Source: Spirochaetales bacterium Spiro_07 (GTDB lineage: Bacteria; Spirochaetota; Spirochaetia; Treponematales; Treponemataceae). From it: DNA of 44,496 nucleotides. Both the position numbers and the translations under genes were made by a program. Below are positions 14,840-23,154 of this stretch, in pieces; positions within the stretch are counted from its first letter, which is position 1; each line of letters starts with the position of its first letter. The notes under the pieces were generated by a model, which had not been told where the DNA came from, searched no databases, and worked only from the letters and a program-made list of their open reading frames with translations. The DNA is taken from the NCBI GenBank assembly GCA_001603145.1, contig LVBI01000031.1:1-44496 (forward strand), in the 5' to 3' direction.

Positions 14840-15850
14840 ATGAAAAGAATCAATATTGTTTTGGGATTATTTTTGTTTGTCGGTGCTTCAGTTTTTTTTG
14901 CCGGCTGTTCCAAAAAAGCAGAACAAAAAGAATTGAAAGTTTATTCTATTATTCATGAAGAAGAAACAGTTGCGCTTACAAAGCTTTTCACTGAAAAGAC
15001 AGGCATTCCGGTTTCGTTTTTGCGCGCTTCAACAGGCGAGCTTGTAAACCGCGTAATAACTGAAAAAGACAATCCGCAGGCAGACATTCTGCTTGGCGGC
15101 GCTTCTTCTTATCATATTCAGGCTGCAAAAGAAGGCGCGCTTGAAGTTTACAAGTCTGATGCCGCTAAAAATCTGCCGGATTATGCTGTTGCGGAAGACG
15201 GCACGTGGACAGGCTTCTGCGTGCTCACGCTCGGAATCGGCATCAACGAGGAACGCTACGCCAAAAAGTTTGCAGATATTCCTGAACCGAAAACTTGGGA
15301 AGATTTGCTGAACCCGGCCTATAAAGGCGAGATTGTGCTTACGAATCCGGTTGCGTCTTCAACTGCATATCTGTTCGTGCAAGACCAGCTTCAGCGTCTT
15401 GGCTGGGAAAAAGGCTGGGATTATCTTCTGAAGCTTGCACCTCTTGTCGGGCAGTTCCCAGACAGCGGCAGCGCACCTGCAAAGCTTATCGGCACAGGCG
15501 AATACGCGCTTGGCGTGTCTTATATTCACGCGCTTGCAAAATACAAGGCCGAAGGCTTCAATGTAAAGATGATTGCGCCGCCGCAGACTGTGGGCGACGT
15601 TGACTGCATTTCTATTATGAAGAACACCAAGAACCTTGATGCTGCTAAAAAATTCGTGGACTTTATGCTTTCAAAAGAGGCGCAGGAACTTATGAGTTCA
15701 ATCGACTTTACGATTCCTGTAAACCCTGAAGCAAAAGGCGCGGAAGGTTCGATTCCTGTTGCTAGTTTGGACTTAATAAAATATGATGTACAAAAAGCAT
15801 CTAAGCAAAAGGACGAAGTTCTTAATAAATGGACGGCAGAAGTAAAATAG
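14840..15850 (+). CDS. ABC importer substrate-binding lipoprotein, ferric-iron type
   Basis: A protein of 336 aa. The signal peptide ends in the lipobox FFAGC, so mature protein starts at lipidated Cys23. The rest is a type II periplasmic-binding fold of the iron/spermidine class: ADILLGGASSYHIQAAKEG, TWEDLLNPAYKGEIVLTNP and a C-terminal KKFVDFMLSKEAQELM. This pattern and the downstream fused permease point to the FbpA/FutA/AfuA group (Fe3+). Aminoethylphosphonate or polyamine uptake is a weaker option. It overlaps the permease gene by 22 nt and is the first gene of a three-gene operon. No Shine-Dalgarno precedes the ATG. Confidence 0.9.
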   Translation: MKRINIVLGLFLFVGASVFFAGCSKKAEQKELKVYSIIHEEETVALTKLFTEKTGIPVSFLRASTGELVNRVITEKDNPQADILLGGASSYHIQAAKEGALEVYKSDAAKNLPDYAVAEDGTWTGFCVLTLGIGINEERYAKKFADIPEPKTWEDLLNPAYKGEIVLTNPVASSTAYLFVQDQLQRLGWEKGWDYLLKLAPLVGQFPDSGSAPAKLIGTGEYALGVSYIHALAKYKAEGFNVKMIAPPQTVGDVDCISIMKNTKNLDAAKKFVDFMLSKEAQELMSSIDFTIPVNPEAKGAEGSIPVASLDLIKYDVQKASKQKDEVLNKWTAEVK

Positions 15851-17499
15851 CTGACATCAAATACAAGGGTATATCATTAAAGGGCATATCATCGCTGACA
15901 GTAGTTTTCGGCGTTATATGCCTTGCCTTAACTTGCTGTATAATTTTTCCTCTTTGTTGTGTATTTCTTACACCGAAAATTTCTGATTTTATGCAAGTTT
16001 CTGCTTCTTCTGTCTGGAAACAGGCTGCTTTGAACACATTTTTTGAATGTGTGTGCTCAACGGCAGCTTCTGTATTAATTGGCTATGTATACGCTTATGC
16101 CGTAATCAAAGGCGGAATTCCGTTCAAGCGCTTTTTTTCGTTCATTCCGCTGCTGCACCTTGTTACGCCGCCTTTTGTCGGCGGCCTTGCGTTCATTCTG
16201 CTGCTTGGCAGGCAGGGCTTTATAACTAGCACGTTGCTCGGCCTTGACGTTTCGCTTTATGGTTTTTGGGGGCTGCTCATTGCGCAGACTCTCTGCTTTT
16301 TTCCGATGGCTTATATGATTTGTGCGCAGACTTTGCAGAATATAAACCCTGCTCTTGAGCAGGCTGCAAAATCTTTGGGTGCGGGTCATTTCAAGATTTT
16401 CCTAAAAGTCATTCTGCCGCTCTCTGCGCCGGGCATTTTATCAGCTGTGCTTTTTATAGCGGTTTCTGTCATGAGCGACTTTGGCAACCCGATGATTGTT
16501 GCAGGGCGTTATAAGGTTCTTGCCGTTGAGATTTACACGCAGCTTACAGGCTGGGTCAAAGGCGGCACAAGCGCGGTTCTCGGCATCATGCTCGTAATTC
16601 CGTCGCTTATATTATTCGTGCTGCAGAATAAGCTTACAAAAAACGCCATGCTGAAAATAGCCACAGTCGGCAGCAGCTCGACTTCAGTTTCTGCTTCAAA
16701 CGACAAACCGAATATTGCGGTGCGCGTTTTGCTGACATTGTTCTGCATTTTCATCAGCTTGTGCGTTTTCGCTCAGTTTGCGGCTATTATCGCGGGCAGC
16801 TTTCAAAAACTTTGGGGCATAAACCGCAGCTTTACGCTTGACCACATAAAGAGCATTGCGCTCTGCAAGCTTGAGCTTTGCAACAGCATACGCTTTGCTT
16901 CAGAAGCCGCCGTCATCAGCACAGTTGTTGCTGCCGTTGCCGCTTTTATTGTTTACAGAACCGAATATCCGCTAAAAAAATACATAGATTCTGTAATTCA
17001 GCTGCCTGCGGCAGTGCCTGGCACATTGTTCGGTCTTGCGTTTTCTTTAGCGGCGGCAAAGCTGAATTTTCATAATTCAAAGGTACTTATAGTAATAGCC
17101 ATAGCGGTAGGCTTCGTTCCGTTTTCTTATAGGACTTTATCTTCTGCCTATATGCAGATAAAATCAACTTTGGACGACGGCGCACGCTCGCTTGGTGCTT
17201 CAAGGATTCGGCTGCTTTTTTCTGTGATAATGCCAGTTTCAAAGACGGCGTTGTTCAATTCGTTTATTTATGATTTTGTGCGCGGAGTGGGAACGATGAG
17301 CGCGGTAATTTTTCTTGTTTCGTTCAACACGCCGCTCACGTCGGTCAAGATTCTGAACCTTGCCGAGCAGGGCTTTTGGGGCGATGCCGCCGCGCTTGCA
17401 TTGCTTCTTACGCTGATAACTTTTGGCGTTATCGGTGCAGGTGGTGCTATAATTAACTGGAGCGACCGCAAGATAAATTGGAGAAACCGCAAAAAATGA
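15829..17499 (+). CDS. ABC importer permease, two fused permease halves
   Basis: A protein of 556 aa made of two tandem binding-protein-dependent permease domains of about six helices each. The two EAA-like loops are visible: ALEQAAKSLGAGHFKIFLKV (first half) and TLDDGARSLGASRIRLLFSV (second half). Each docks one copy of the ATPase. This fused form is typical of the FbpB/CysT-like iron permeases. The ATG at 15829 lies inside the end of the binding-protein gene, 12 nt after AGGACGAAG, which may help translation. The stop overlaps the ATPase start in an ATGA arrangement. Confidence 0.93.
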   Translation: MDGRSKIADIKYKGISLKGISSLTVVFGVICLALTCCIIFPLCCVFLTPKISDFMQVSASSVWKQAALNTFFECVCSTAASVLIGYVYAYAVIKGGIPFKRFFSFIPLLHLVTPPFVGGLAFILLLGRQGFITSTLLGLDVSLYGFWGLLIAQTLCFFPMAYMICAQTLQNINPALEQAAKSLGAGHFKIFLKVILPLSAPGILSAVLFIAVSVMSDFGNPMIVAGRYKVLAVEIYTQLTGWVKGGTSAVLGIMLVIPSLILFVLQNKLTKNAMLKIATVGSSSTSVSASNDKPNIAVRVLLTLFCIFISLCVFAQFAAIIAGSFQKLWGINRSFTLDHIKSIALCKLELCNSIRFASEAAVISTVVAAVAAFIVYRTEYPLKKYIDSVIQLPAAVPGTLFGLAFSLAAAKLNFHNSKVLIVIAIAVGFVPFSYRTLSSAYMQIKSTLDDGARSLGASRIRLLFSVIMPVSKTALFNSFIYDFVRGVGTMSAVIFLVSFNTPLTSVKILNLAEQGFWGDAAALALLLTLITFGVIGAGGAIINWSDRKINWRNRKK

Positions 17500-18515
17500 T
17501 GGAAAATGCTGAAATTGCTTTGAGCTTGAAAGACATTTCATATTCATATAAAGGAAACACTGCGCCTGTTGTAAAAGATTTTTCTCTTGATGTGGCGAAG
17601 GGCAGCTTTACAACGTTGCTCGGTCCAAGCGGCTGCGGCAAGACTACGCTGCTCAGACTGATTTCTGGCTTTCTTGTGCCTTCAACCGGCACAGTTGAGC
17701 TTAACGGAATCAACCAGAAAGGCATTGAGCCGGATAAGCGGAAAATCGGCATGGTATTTCAAGATTACGCGCTTTTTCCGCACATGACTGTAAGACAGAA
17801 TATTCTGTTTGGGCTTAAAATAAAGCGTGACAAGCTTTCTAACAAAAAGCTTTCAAAAGAGCAGCAGCATGAAAAAGCTGCCAAAATTGCGGAAAATCTT
17901 GATTTGCAGAATCTTATGGAGCGCTTTCCGAACGAGCTTTCGGGCGGCCAGCAACAGCGTGTGGCTTTAGCGCGCGCCCTTGTGCTTGACCCAGAAGTGC
18001 TGCTGATGGACGAGCCGCTTTCTAGCCTTGACACGAAGCTTCGCGAAAAGGTGCGCGAAGAGCTCAAGATGATTCAGCAGAAGCTCAAGATTACCACAGT
18101 CTATGTGACGCACGACCAAGAAGAGGCTCTTTCTTTGTCAGATAAAATCGCCGTCATAAACGATGGTGCTTTGCTGCAATATGGCACGCCGCGTGAGCTT
18201 TATTTTAAGCCGCAAGATGATTTTACCGCAGATTTTGTGGGTCGCGCCAATTTTGTGCCGCTCGAAAACGAAACGTACATAATCAGGCCGGAATGGTTTG
18301 AGCTTAACAAGACAGAAGCGCCGGGCGTTGTTGAGGGCAAGGTTGTTTCGGCAAGCTTTTTGGGCGACCGCACACGCTTTGTGATTGCCGCTGAAAAGCT
18401 TGAAGGCAAAAGCTGCAATGTTGCGCTTACGGCAGACTTGCCAACTTTAGAGACGAATTTTTTAGAAGAGGGTGGCTCTGTTTCGCTGAATATTTCGCAT
18501 AAATGGAAAATCTGA
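17496..18515 (+). CDS. ABC importer ATPase
   Basis: A protein of 339 aa. It shows Walker A GPSGCGKTT, Q-loop VFQDYALFPHMTV, signature LSGGQQQR, Walker B VLLMDEPLSSLD with catalytic Glu, and H-loop VTHDQEEA. A C-terminal TOBE-like domain begins around residue 235. This is the energising subunit of the iron-type importer. The ATG at 17496 overlaps the permease stop by 4 nt (ATGATGG); an in-frame TTG at 17478 is less likely. No hairpin with a U-run is visible after the stop codon. The stretch 18516-18662 holds no gene and only a decayed fragment of the GGTTCGGAATC repeat. Confidence 0.95.
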   Translation: MMENAEIALSLKDISYSYKGNTAPVVKDFSLDVAKGSFTTLLGPSGCGKTTLLRLISGFLVPSTGTVELNGINQKGIEPDKRKIGMVFQDYALFPHMTVRQNILFGLKIKRDKLSNKKLSKEQQHEKAAKIAENLDLQNLMERFPNELSGGQQQRVALARALVLDPEVLLMDEPLSSLDTKLREKVREELKMIQQKLKITTVYVTHDQEEALSLSDKIAVINDGALLQYGTPRELYFKPQDDFTADFVGRANFVPLENETYIIRPEWFELNKTEAPGVVEGKVVSASFLGDRTRFVIAAEKLEGKSCNVALTADLPTLETNFLEEGGSVSLNISHKWKI

Positions 18516-18662
18516 AACTATGGCAGCAGACTTTGTGCGTAGCCGCCGCAGACTAACAAGTTCATGGTGACAGCTATGCAATGCCGAACGCTACGCATCG
18601 AATGGTTCGGAATCTAAAGAGCTAAATGTGCTGAAATTTATCAAAATTTTCAGACGATGCTC

Positions 18663-18691
18663 TTGACAAGTTTTTATTTAATGTGTATTCT
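18663..18691 (+). promoter_or_regulatory. Promoter of tRNA-Val copy 1
   Basis: TTGACA (18663-18668) and TATTCT (18686-18691) are separated by 17 nt, with the tRNA 12 nt downstream. Confidence 0.8.
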
Positions 18692-18703
18692 ATTGAAGCT
18701 TAA

Positions 18704-18776
18704 GGGCGATTAGCTCAGCTGGGAGAGCGTCTGGTTTACACCCAGAATGTCGGGGGTTCGATCCCCTCATCGCCCA
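18704..18776 (+). tRNA. tRNA-Val (anticodon UAC), copy 1
   Basis: 73 nt. The acceptor GGGCGAT pairs with ATCGCCC, and the anticodon stem TCTGG/CCAGA closes the loop TTTACAC, with TAC as anticodon. The T loop is TTCGATC. The discriminator is A and CCA is not encoded. It is identical to the copy at 19134-19206. Confidence 0.96.
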
Positions 18777-18777
18777 A

Positions 18778-18810
18778 AAGACCATCTGTTTTCAGATGGT
18801 CTTTTTTTTT
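18778..18810 (+). terminator. Terminator of tRNA-Val copy 1
   Basis: AAGACCATCTG (18778-18788) and CAGATGGTCTT (18793-18803) form an 11-bp stem with a 4-nt loop, followed by a T-run to 18810. Confidence 0.9.
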
Positions 18811-19092
18811 GCCCTGCAGTGCAAAACTTGAAAGCTGTGTATACAAGGACTGCTATGTGCGGATGGAGAGTGCCTGTCATTGAGCGAAGCCGAAATGACA
18901 ATGGGAGCAAGCTAGGCTATATTCGGTTGCTTCGATTCCGCTCAGCAACCGCGGGTTGACTTGGGATAATCTACAATTTTAAGGCTGTTGCTCATCATTA
19001 GATTGCTTCGTCGCTGCGGCTCCTCGCAATGACGGGTTTGCGATTGAGCTTCAGAAGTAGATTAAGCTGCTGCGAAAAGAGTGCGAAACGGC
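18811..19092. repeat. Repeat-rich intergenic region between the two tRNA-Val genes
   Basis: There is no gene here. It contains GTCATTGAGCGAAGCCGAAA near 18877, a GGTTGCTTC..GCAACC inverted repeat near 18925-18950, and ATTGCTTCGTCGCTGCGGC followed by CTCCTCGCAATGACGGG near 19000-19036. These are fragments of widely scattered palindromic repeats ending in AATGAC. TAGATTAAGCTGC near 19060 recurs near 34131. Confidence 0.55.
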
Positions 19093-19121
19093 TTGACACT
19101 TTTTGCGAAAGTCTGTATATT
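19093..19121 (+). promoter_or_regulatory. Promoter of tRNA-Val copy 2
   Basis: TTGACA (19093-19098) and TATATT (19116-19121) are separated by 17 nt, with the tRNA 12 nt downstream, the same geometry as copy 1. Confidence 0.8.
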
Positions 19122-19133
19122 AATCAGCGTTAC

Positions 19134-19206
19134 GGGCGATTAGCTCAGCTGGGAGAGCGTCTGGTTTACACCCAGAATGTCGGGGGTTCGATCCCCTCAT
19201 CGCCCA
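19134..19206 (+). tRNA. tRNA-Val (anticodon UAC), copy 2
   Basis: Identical over 73 nt to the copy at 18704-18776, with its own promoter and a similar terminator. Confidence 0.96.
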
Positions 19207-19207
19207 T

Positions 19208-19236
19208 AAGACCATCTGTTAAAGATGGTCTTTTTT
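19208..19236 (+). terminator. Terminator of tRNA-Val copy 2
   Basis: AAGACCATCT (19208-19217) and AGATGGTCTT (19223-19232) form a 10-bp stem with a 5-nt loop, followed by T residues to 19236. The stem matches that of copy 1; the loop and flanks differ. Confidence 0.88.
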
Positions 19237-19324
19237 GTTTTAAAGCCTCCAAAGCCTACCCGAACCAGCCAGAATCATCAGCATTTTCACCCTTCTGTAC
19301 GAATGACAAAATGTTAGAATTTGT

Positions 19325-19353
19325 TTGTTATTTTCAGATTAATCACTTATAAT
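19325..19353 (+). promoter_or_regulatory. Promoter of the purine permease gene
   Basis: TTGTTA (19325-19330) and TATAAT (19348-19353) are separated by 17 nt. The leader from about 19360 to 19439 does not show the conserved core of a purine riboswitch. Confidence 0.6.
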
Positions 19354-19439
19354 ATAAATCATCTAGGAATTCTCCAAAGTTCATGCTGAAGAGGTTTCTT
19401 GAAAAATCCAAAAAGAAAGCTGGTAGGAGGCTGAAAAAA

Positions 19440-20867
19440 ATGGAAAAGTTGTTTAAACTTAAGGAGAACGGCACGACTGTAAAGACAGAAATCGTAGCCG
19501 GTCTCACAACTTTTATGACAATGGCTTACATCATTGCGCTTAACCCGAACCTTTTGACAGGTTTCGGTTCGCAGGGTGGCCAGGGCTTGTGGAACGGTAT
19601 TTTCCTTGCAACTTGTATTGCTTCTGCAATTGGTATGTTCGTAATGGCATTTGTTGCAAATAAACCGTTTGCCATGGCTCCTGGAATGGGGTTGAACAGC
19701 TTCTTTGCATTCGTAATTGCACAGATTGTTTCTATTACAGGTCTTTCATATACACAGTCATTCCAGGCTGGTTTGTGTATCATTCTTATTGAAGGCATTA
19801 TCTTTATTGTTCTTTCAATACTCAATATCCGCGATAAGATTGTAAATGCAATTCCTCTTGGCGTGCGCCTCGGCATCGGCCCGGCTATCGGTCTTATGCT
19901 TATGAACATCGGTCTCGGTTCAAATGCCGGCATCTATTCTGAAAAGGGCGGCCCTTTCTTTGTAATGAGAGACTTCTTCGGTTCTCTTACAGCAAATTTT
20001 GCAAAAGATTCAATGGGAAGCGGATACGGTGCAATGGTGCTCACTGTAGCAACAATGTTCATCGGTCTTTTCACAATCATCGTTCTTGCTCACAAGGGCG
20101 TTAAAGGTTCAGTAATTCTCGGAATGCTGGTTGCCAGCGTTCTTTATTGGGCTGGTCAGGCTATTTTCTTCAAGGCAAATCCTTTTGCTGCTTTAACATC
20201 AGCTTCTTGGGTTCCGCCTTTCAAAGATATGGCTGAAAACACATTGTTCAAATTCAACTTCGGCAGCCTTGCACAGATTGGCTGGTTCACAATCATCACA
20301 TTGATTATCACTTTCTGTATCATCGATATGTTCGATACAATCGGAACTCTCGTTGGAACAGCTGCTAAGGCTAACATGCTCGACAAAGACGGCAACATGC
20401 CGCAGATGAAAGAAGCCCTTCTTGCTGATGCAGTCGGCACTGTTGCCGGTGCTTGTACAGGTACTTCAACTGTAACAACATTCGTTGAGTCTGCTTCTGG
20501 TGTTGAAGCTGGCGGCCGCACTGGTCTTACAGCTCTTACAACAGGCATTATCTTCTTGCTCTGCATGTTCATCGCTCCTATAGCCGCTATCATTCCGGCT
20601 GCTGCAACATCTTCAGCATTGATTTACGTCGGCATTTTGATGCTCAGCGGTCTCAAGAAGATTGACTTTGATGATATCACACAGACTGCTCCTGTATTCA
20701 TTATGCTTCTTGCAATGCCTGTTTCTGGTTCAATCGGACACGGAATCGGCCTTGCTTTGATTACATTCACAATTATCAAGCTCTTTACAGGAAAAGCAAA
20801 GGATGTATCTGTTCTTACATACATTCTTTCTGCAATCTTCCTCGTAAAATTCTTCTTGGCAATTTAA
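19440..20867 (+). CDS. AzgA-type purine (hypoxanthine/guanine/adenine) permease
   Basis: A protein of 475 aa of the NCS2 / AzgA-like branch, with 12-14 transmembrane helices in the inner membrane. Signatures: EIVAGLTTFMTMAYIIALNP at the N-terminus, FAMAPGMGLNSFFAF, IDMFDTIGTLVGTAAKANML, and TGTSTVTTFVESASGVEAGG with the substrate-site Glu. It imports purine bases with protons. The ATG at 19440 is fixed by AGGAGG at 19425-19430; a longer in-frame start at 19383 is not supported. Codon use differs from the neighbours (more CTT, ACA and TCT, less GCG/CGC), as in yebC, suggesting high expression. Its 3' end runs into a composite palindromic element that can terminate transcription. Confidence 0.94.
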   Translation: MEKLFKLKENGTTVKTEIVAGLTTFMTMAYIIALNPNLLTGFGSQGGQGLWNGIFLATCIASAIGMFVMAFVANKPFAMAPGMGLNSFFAFVIAQIVSITGLSYTQSFQAGLCIILIEGIIFIVLSILNIRDKIVNAIPLGVRLGIGPAIGLMLMNIGLGSNAGIYSEKGGPFFVMRDFFGSLTANFAKDSMGSGYGAMVLTVATMFIGLFTIIVLAHKGVKGSVILGMLVASVLYWAGQAIFFKANPFAALTSASWVPPFKDMAENTLFKFNFGSLAQIGWFTIITLIITFCIIDMFDTIGTLVGTAAKANMLDKDGNMPQMKEALLADAVGTVAGACTGTSTVTTFVESASGVEAGGRTGLTALTTGIIFLLCMFIAPIAAIIPAAATSSALIYVGILMLSGLKKIDFDDITQTAPVFIMLLAMPVSGSIGHGIGLALITFTIIKLFTGKAKDVSVLTYILSAIFLVKFFLAI

Positions 20868-20891
20868 GTTTGCTGAATTGAATTAATGCGG

Positions 20892-21009
20892 AAAAGGGAT
20901 GGCTAATAAATTTGTATAGCAACGTCATTCCGAACCTGTTTCGGAATCTATATGCTGTATAGATGCTGAAACAAGTTCAGCATGACGATACTTTTTAGCC
21001 ATTCCTTTT
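20892..21009. repeat. Composite palindromic element, full-length copy 2, likely bidirectional terminator
   Basis: The outer arms AAAAGGGATGGCTAA (from 20892) and TTAGCCATTCC followed by TTTTTT (to about 21010) form a strong hairpin. Inside are GTCATTCCGAAC..TTCGGAATC and GATGCTGAAAC..GTTCAGCATGAC hairpins, exactly as at 6426-6545. It fills the space between the convergent permease and sulfatase genes and carries a U-run at the right place for the permease mRNA. The last T-run touches the sulfatase stop codon. Confidence 0.75.
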
Positions 21010-23154
21010 TTATTCTGCTGAATCTTCTGGCGGAAGGACGCGCCTGTAATAGTCTTTGTCAAGCATAAGCGCAGAATAGCGCACTTCATCTTGAAGCTGC
21101 TTGCGCACTTTTGCGGCTTCTTCGTCACTCACACTTTGACCGTCAAGAGTTACGGCTGTGTTTGTGTCGCTTCTGTATTTCAGCTTGTCTGTTATTACGT
21201 TCGCGCTTTTAAGTACCACAAAAGGCGGTGTGTCGCTAAAAATGTCGTGCCCCATAAGCAGCCGCGAATCATATTCAAGACCGAAAAGGTTAGAGAGCGT
21301 CGGCACAATATCCATGTTCGAGCAGATTTTATCAACTTGGCATGGCTCTTGTGACGGGTTGAAAAGAATCAGGCTGTTTCTGTAAAGCTCGAACGTAACG
21401 TCTACATGGCTCTTCATCAGCATGCGGTGCTGCGCAAGCTCAAGACCGTAAGGGTAGTGGTCTGCAGCAAGCACAATCACGGTGTCTTCGGCCTTGCCTC
21501 TTTTGTTAAGCTCTTCAAGCAAAAACGCAAGCGCGCGGTCTAACTCAATGTTGCATGCAAAAAACGCTTTTACGGCTTCATCTTCATAAGGCAGATTTTC
21601 AACCAGGTCTTTGTTCTTTATGGCCATTGCGTTTGCCCAAAAGTTATAGGGCAAATGGCCGCTTATCGTCATGTAATAAACGTGAAACTTGTCTTCGTCG
21701 ATATAATCTTTTATAGTTTCCTGCATCATTTCAAGGTCTGAATCTGGCCACTTGTCGGTCTTGCGGTAGCCGTCGCCCATTGAAACGAATTGGTAGCCTA
21801 AATGCGGGTGCGTGATGTTGCGGTCATAGTAGCTGCCAAGATAATTGTGAAAAGCCATTGTCTTGTAGCCGAGCTTTCTGAACTGATTGCCGAGCGTGAA
21901 CGGCAGATAGTTCTTGACCGCATCTTTAAGGCTGTACGTGCCCGATTTAGGGATAAGCCCGACGCAGTTTACATATTCGCCGTCAGTTGTTGAAACTTCC
22001 CAATACGGCGTGTAGAAATTCGTAAAATAAAAGCCTTCGTGAATCATGCGGTAAAGCGTCGGCGTTATTTCAGGGTCTGCCGCAAAAGATGCAAAACTTT
22101 CGGCAGTTATGTAAATCAGATTCTTGCCTTCAAAAAGCCCTGTGTATTCGTTCTTTGCGTCTGGCTTGCGGCTTTTGAAATATGCGTCCATCTGGTGCGT
22201 CACGTCGTCGGCATCATCTGCAAGAAGCTTGTCAAAATCTATGTTTAGAACATTATATTTTGTCTGAGGCTCTTCTTCTTTTGATGGCGCAAACTCTTCT
22301 TGCTGATTTTCTTGCGCTTTTTGCGCTGATTCCTGCTCGCGGCCGCTGTCTAAAAGCTTGTTCAGCCTTGTTAGCACAATCTCTTCTGCCGTGCGTCTCT
22401 CTTTTAGCAGCATACGCTCGCCGTCAAGCGCATAAGCATGAAGCGCACCGAGGTTCAAGACTGTGGCGTCTACCGGCTTTTTTTCTGTCAGCACGGCGTA
22501 AAGGCTGTTTGTGTCTGCCGAAGTGCCGCAGACAAGCACAGCGATAAAAAGCTTTGTTATAATCACAAGCCCGAAGCAGATTGCAATGTGCTTGAACGAG
22601 AGGCGCGCTTCTTTAAAGCTGTTCTCAATCTGGCGTTTCTGGCTTTTCTTTGCTTTTTTCAGCTTTAAAAGCTTTTCTTTCTGAAATTTGCGGTTTTTCT
22701 TTATGCGGTGCGCATCGGCAATTGCAAGAACAAGCGCAAGCAAAAGCGGCACGAGCGAAGCAAGCAGAAAAAGCTTGTTCTTGTTGATTGTGCCTGAAAC
22801 AATTTGCGGAAAATCAGTGAGCGCGTCTGTGCCGCTCAAGATTACGCCGAGCGTGCTGAATGTTTGGAACACGCCGAAAAAGCAAATCTGAATGCATGAC
22901 GCAAGCGCAATCAATATAAGAAGCGCCGCCGTCGTCAGCTTTGCGATGAATCTTGGCAGAATAAAGCTTAGTGCGCCAAAGCAGATTGCGCTGCTCAAAA
23001 AAAGGAACAGCGTTTCAGGCTTGCAAAGCGTGATTTCTGCTTTTGAAGAGATGAGCATAAGAACGTGCGCAAAGACAAGTGCAAACGCAACAAGCAGAGC
23101 CGCTGTGCAGCTCCGCACTATCCTTGACGGACGTTTATCATTTTGAGGTTTCAT
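21010..23154 (-). CDS. LtaS-like membrane sulfatase / phosphoglycerol transferase
   Basis: A protein of 714 aa. About five transmembrane helices lie in residues 15-210, interrupted by a lysine-rich cytoplasmic loop (150-178); a linker follows, then an extracytoplasmic sulfatase domain (about 340-690). Active-site motifs of lipoteichoic-acid synthase are present: NLIYITAESF with metal-ligand Glu352, VSTTDGEY with probable nucleophile Thr389, TISGHLPYNF, and AADHYPYG. LtaS enzymes add glycerol-phosphate from phosphatidylglycerol to a glycolipid. Here a similar transfer to an outer-membrane or periplasmic glycan is the reasonable guess. The ATG overlaps the stop of the upstream gene by one base (TAATG), so translation is coupled. 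Confidence 0.85.
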   Translation of the reverse strand: MKPQNDKRPSRIVRSCTAALLVAFALVFAHVLMLISSKAEITLCKPETLFLFLSSAICFGALSFILPRFIAKLTTAALLILIALASCIQICFFGVFQTFSTLGVILSGTDALTDFPQIVSGTINKNKLFLLASLVPLLLALVLAIADAHRIKKNRKFQKEKLLKLKKAKKSQKRQIENSFKEARLSFKHIAICFGLVIITKLFIAVLVCGTSADTNSLYAVLTEKKPVDATVLNLGALHAYALDGERMLLKERRTAEEIVLTRLNKLLDSGREQESAQKAQENQQEEFAPSKEEEPQTKYNVLNIDFDKLLADDADDVTHQMDAYFKSRKPDAKNEYTGLFEGKNLIYITAESFASFAADPEITPTLYRMIHEGFYFTNFYTPYWEVSTTDGEYVNCVGLIPKSGTYSLKDAVKNYLPFTLGNQFRKLGYKTMAFHNYLGSYYDRNITHPHLGYQFVSMGDGYRKTDKWPDSDLEMMQETIKDYIDEDKFHVYYMTISGHLPYNFWANAMAIKNKDLVENLPYEDEAVKAFFACNIELDRALAFLLEELNKRGKAEDTVIVLAADHYPYGLELAQHRMLMKSHVDVTFELYRNSLILFNPSQEPCQVDKICSNMDIVPTLSNLFGLEYDSRLLMGHDIFSDTPPFVVLKSANVITDKLKYRSDTNTAVTLDGQSVSDEEAAKVRKQLQDEVRYSALMLDKDYYRRVLPPEDSAE

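Noticed and set aside
18516..19250. Integrated element at the tRNA-Val genes
   Set aside because: No integrase, no duplicated 3' tRNA end beyond the second complete gene, and the DNA between is only repeat fragments.
19354..19439. Purine riboswitch before the purine permease
   Set aside because: The conserved core of that riboswitch and its three-way junction are not recognisable in this short leader.
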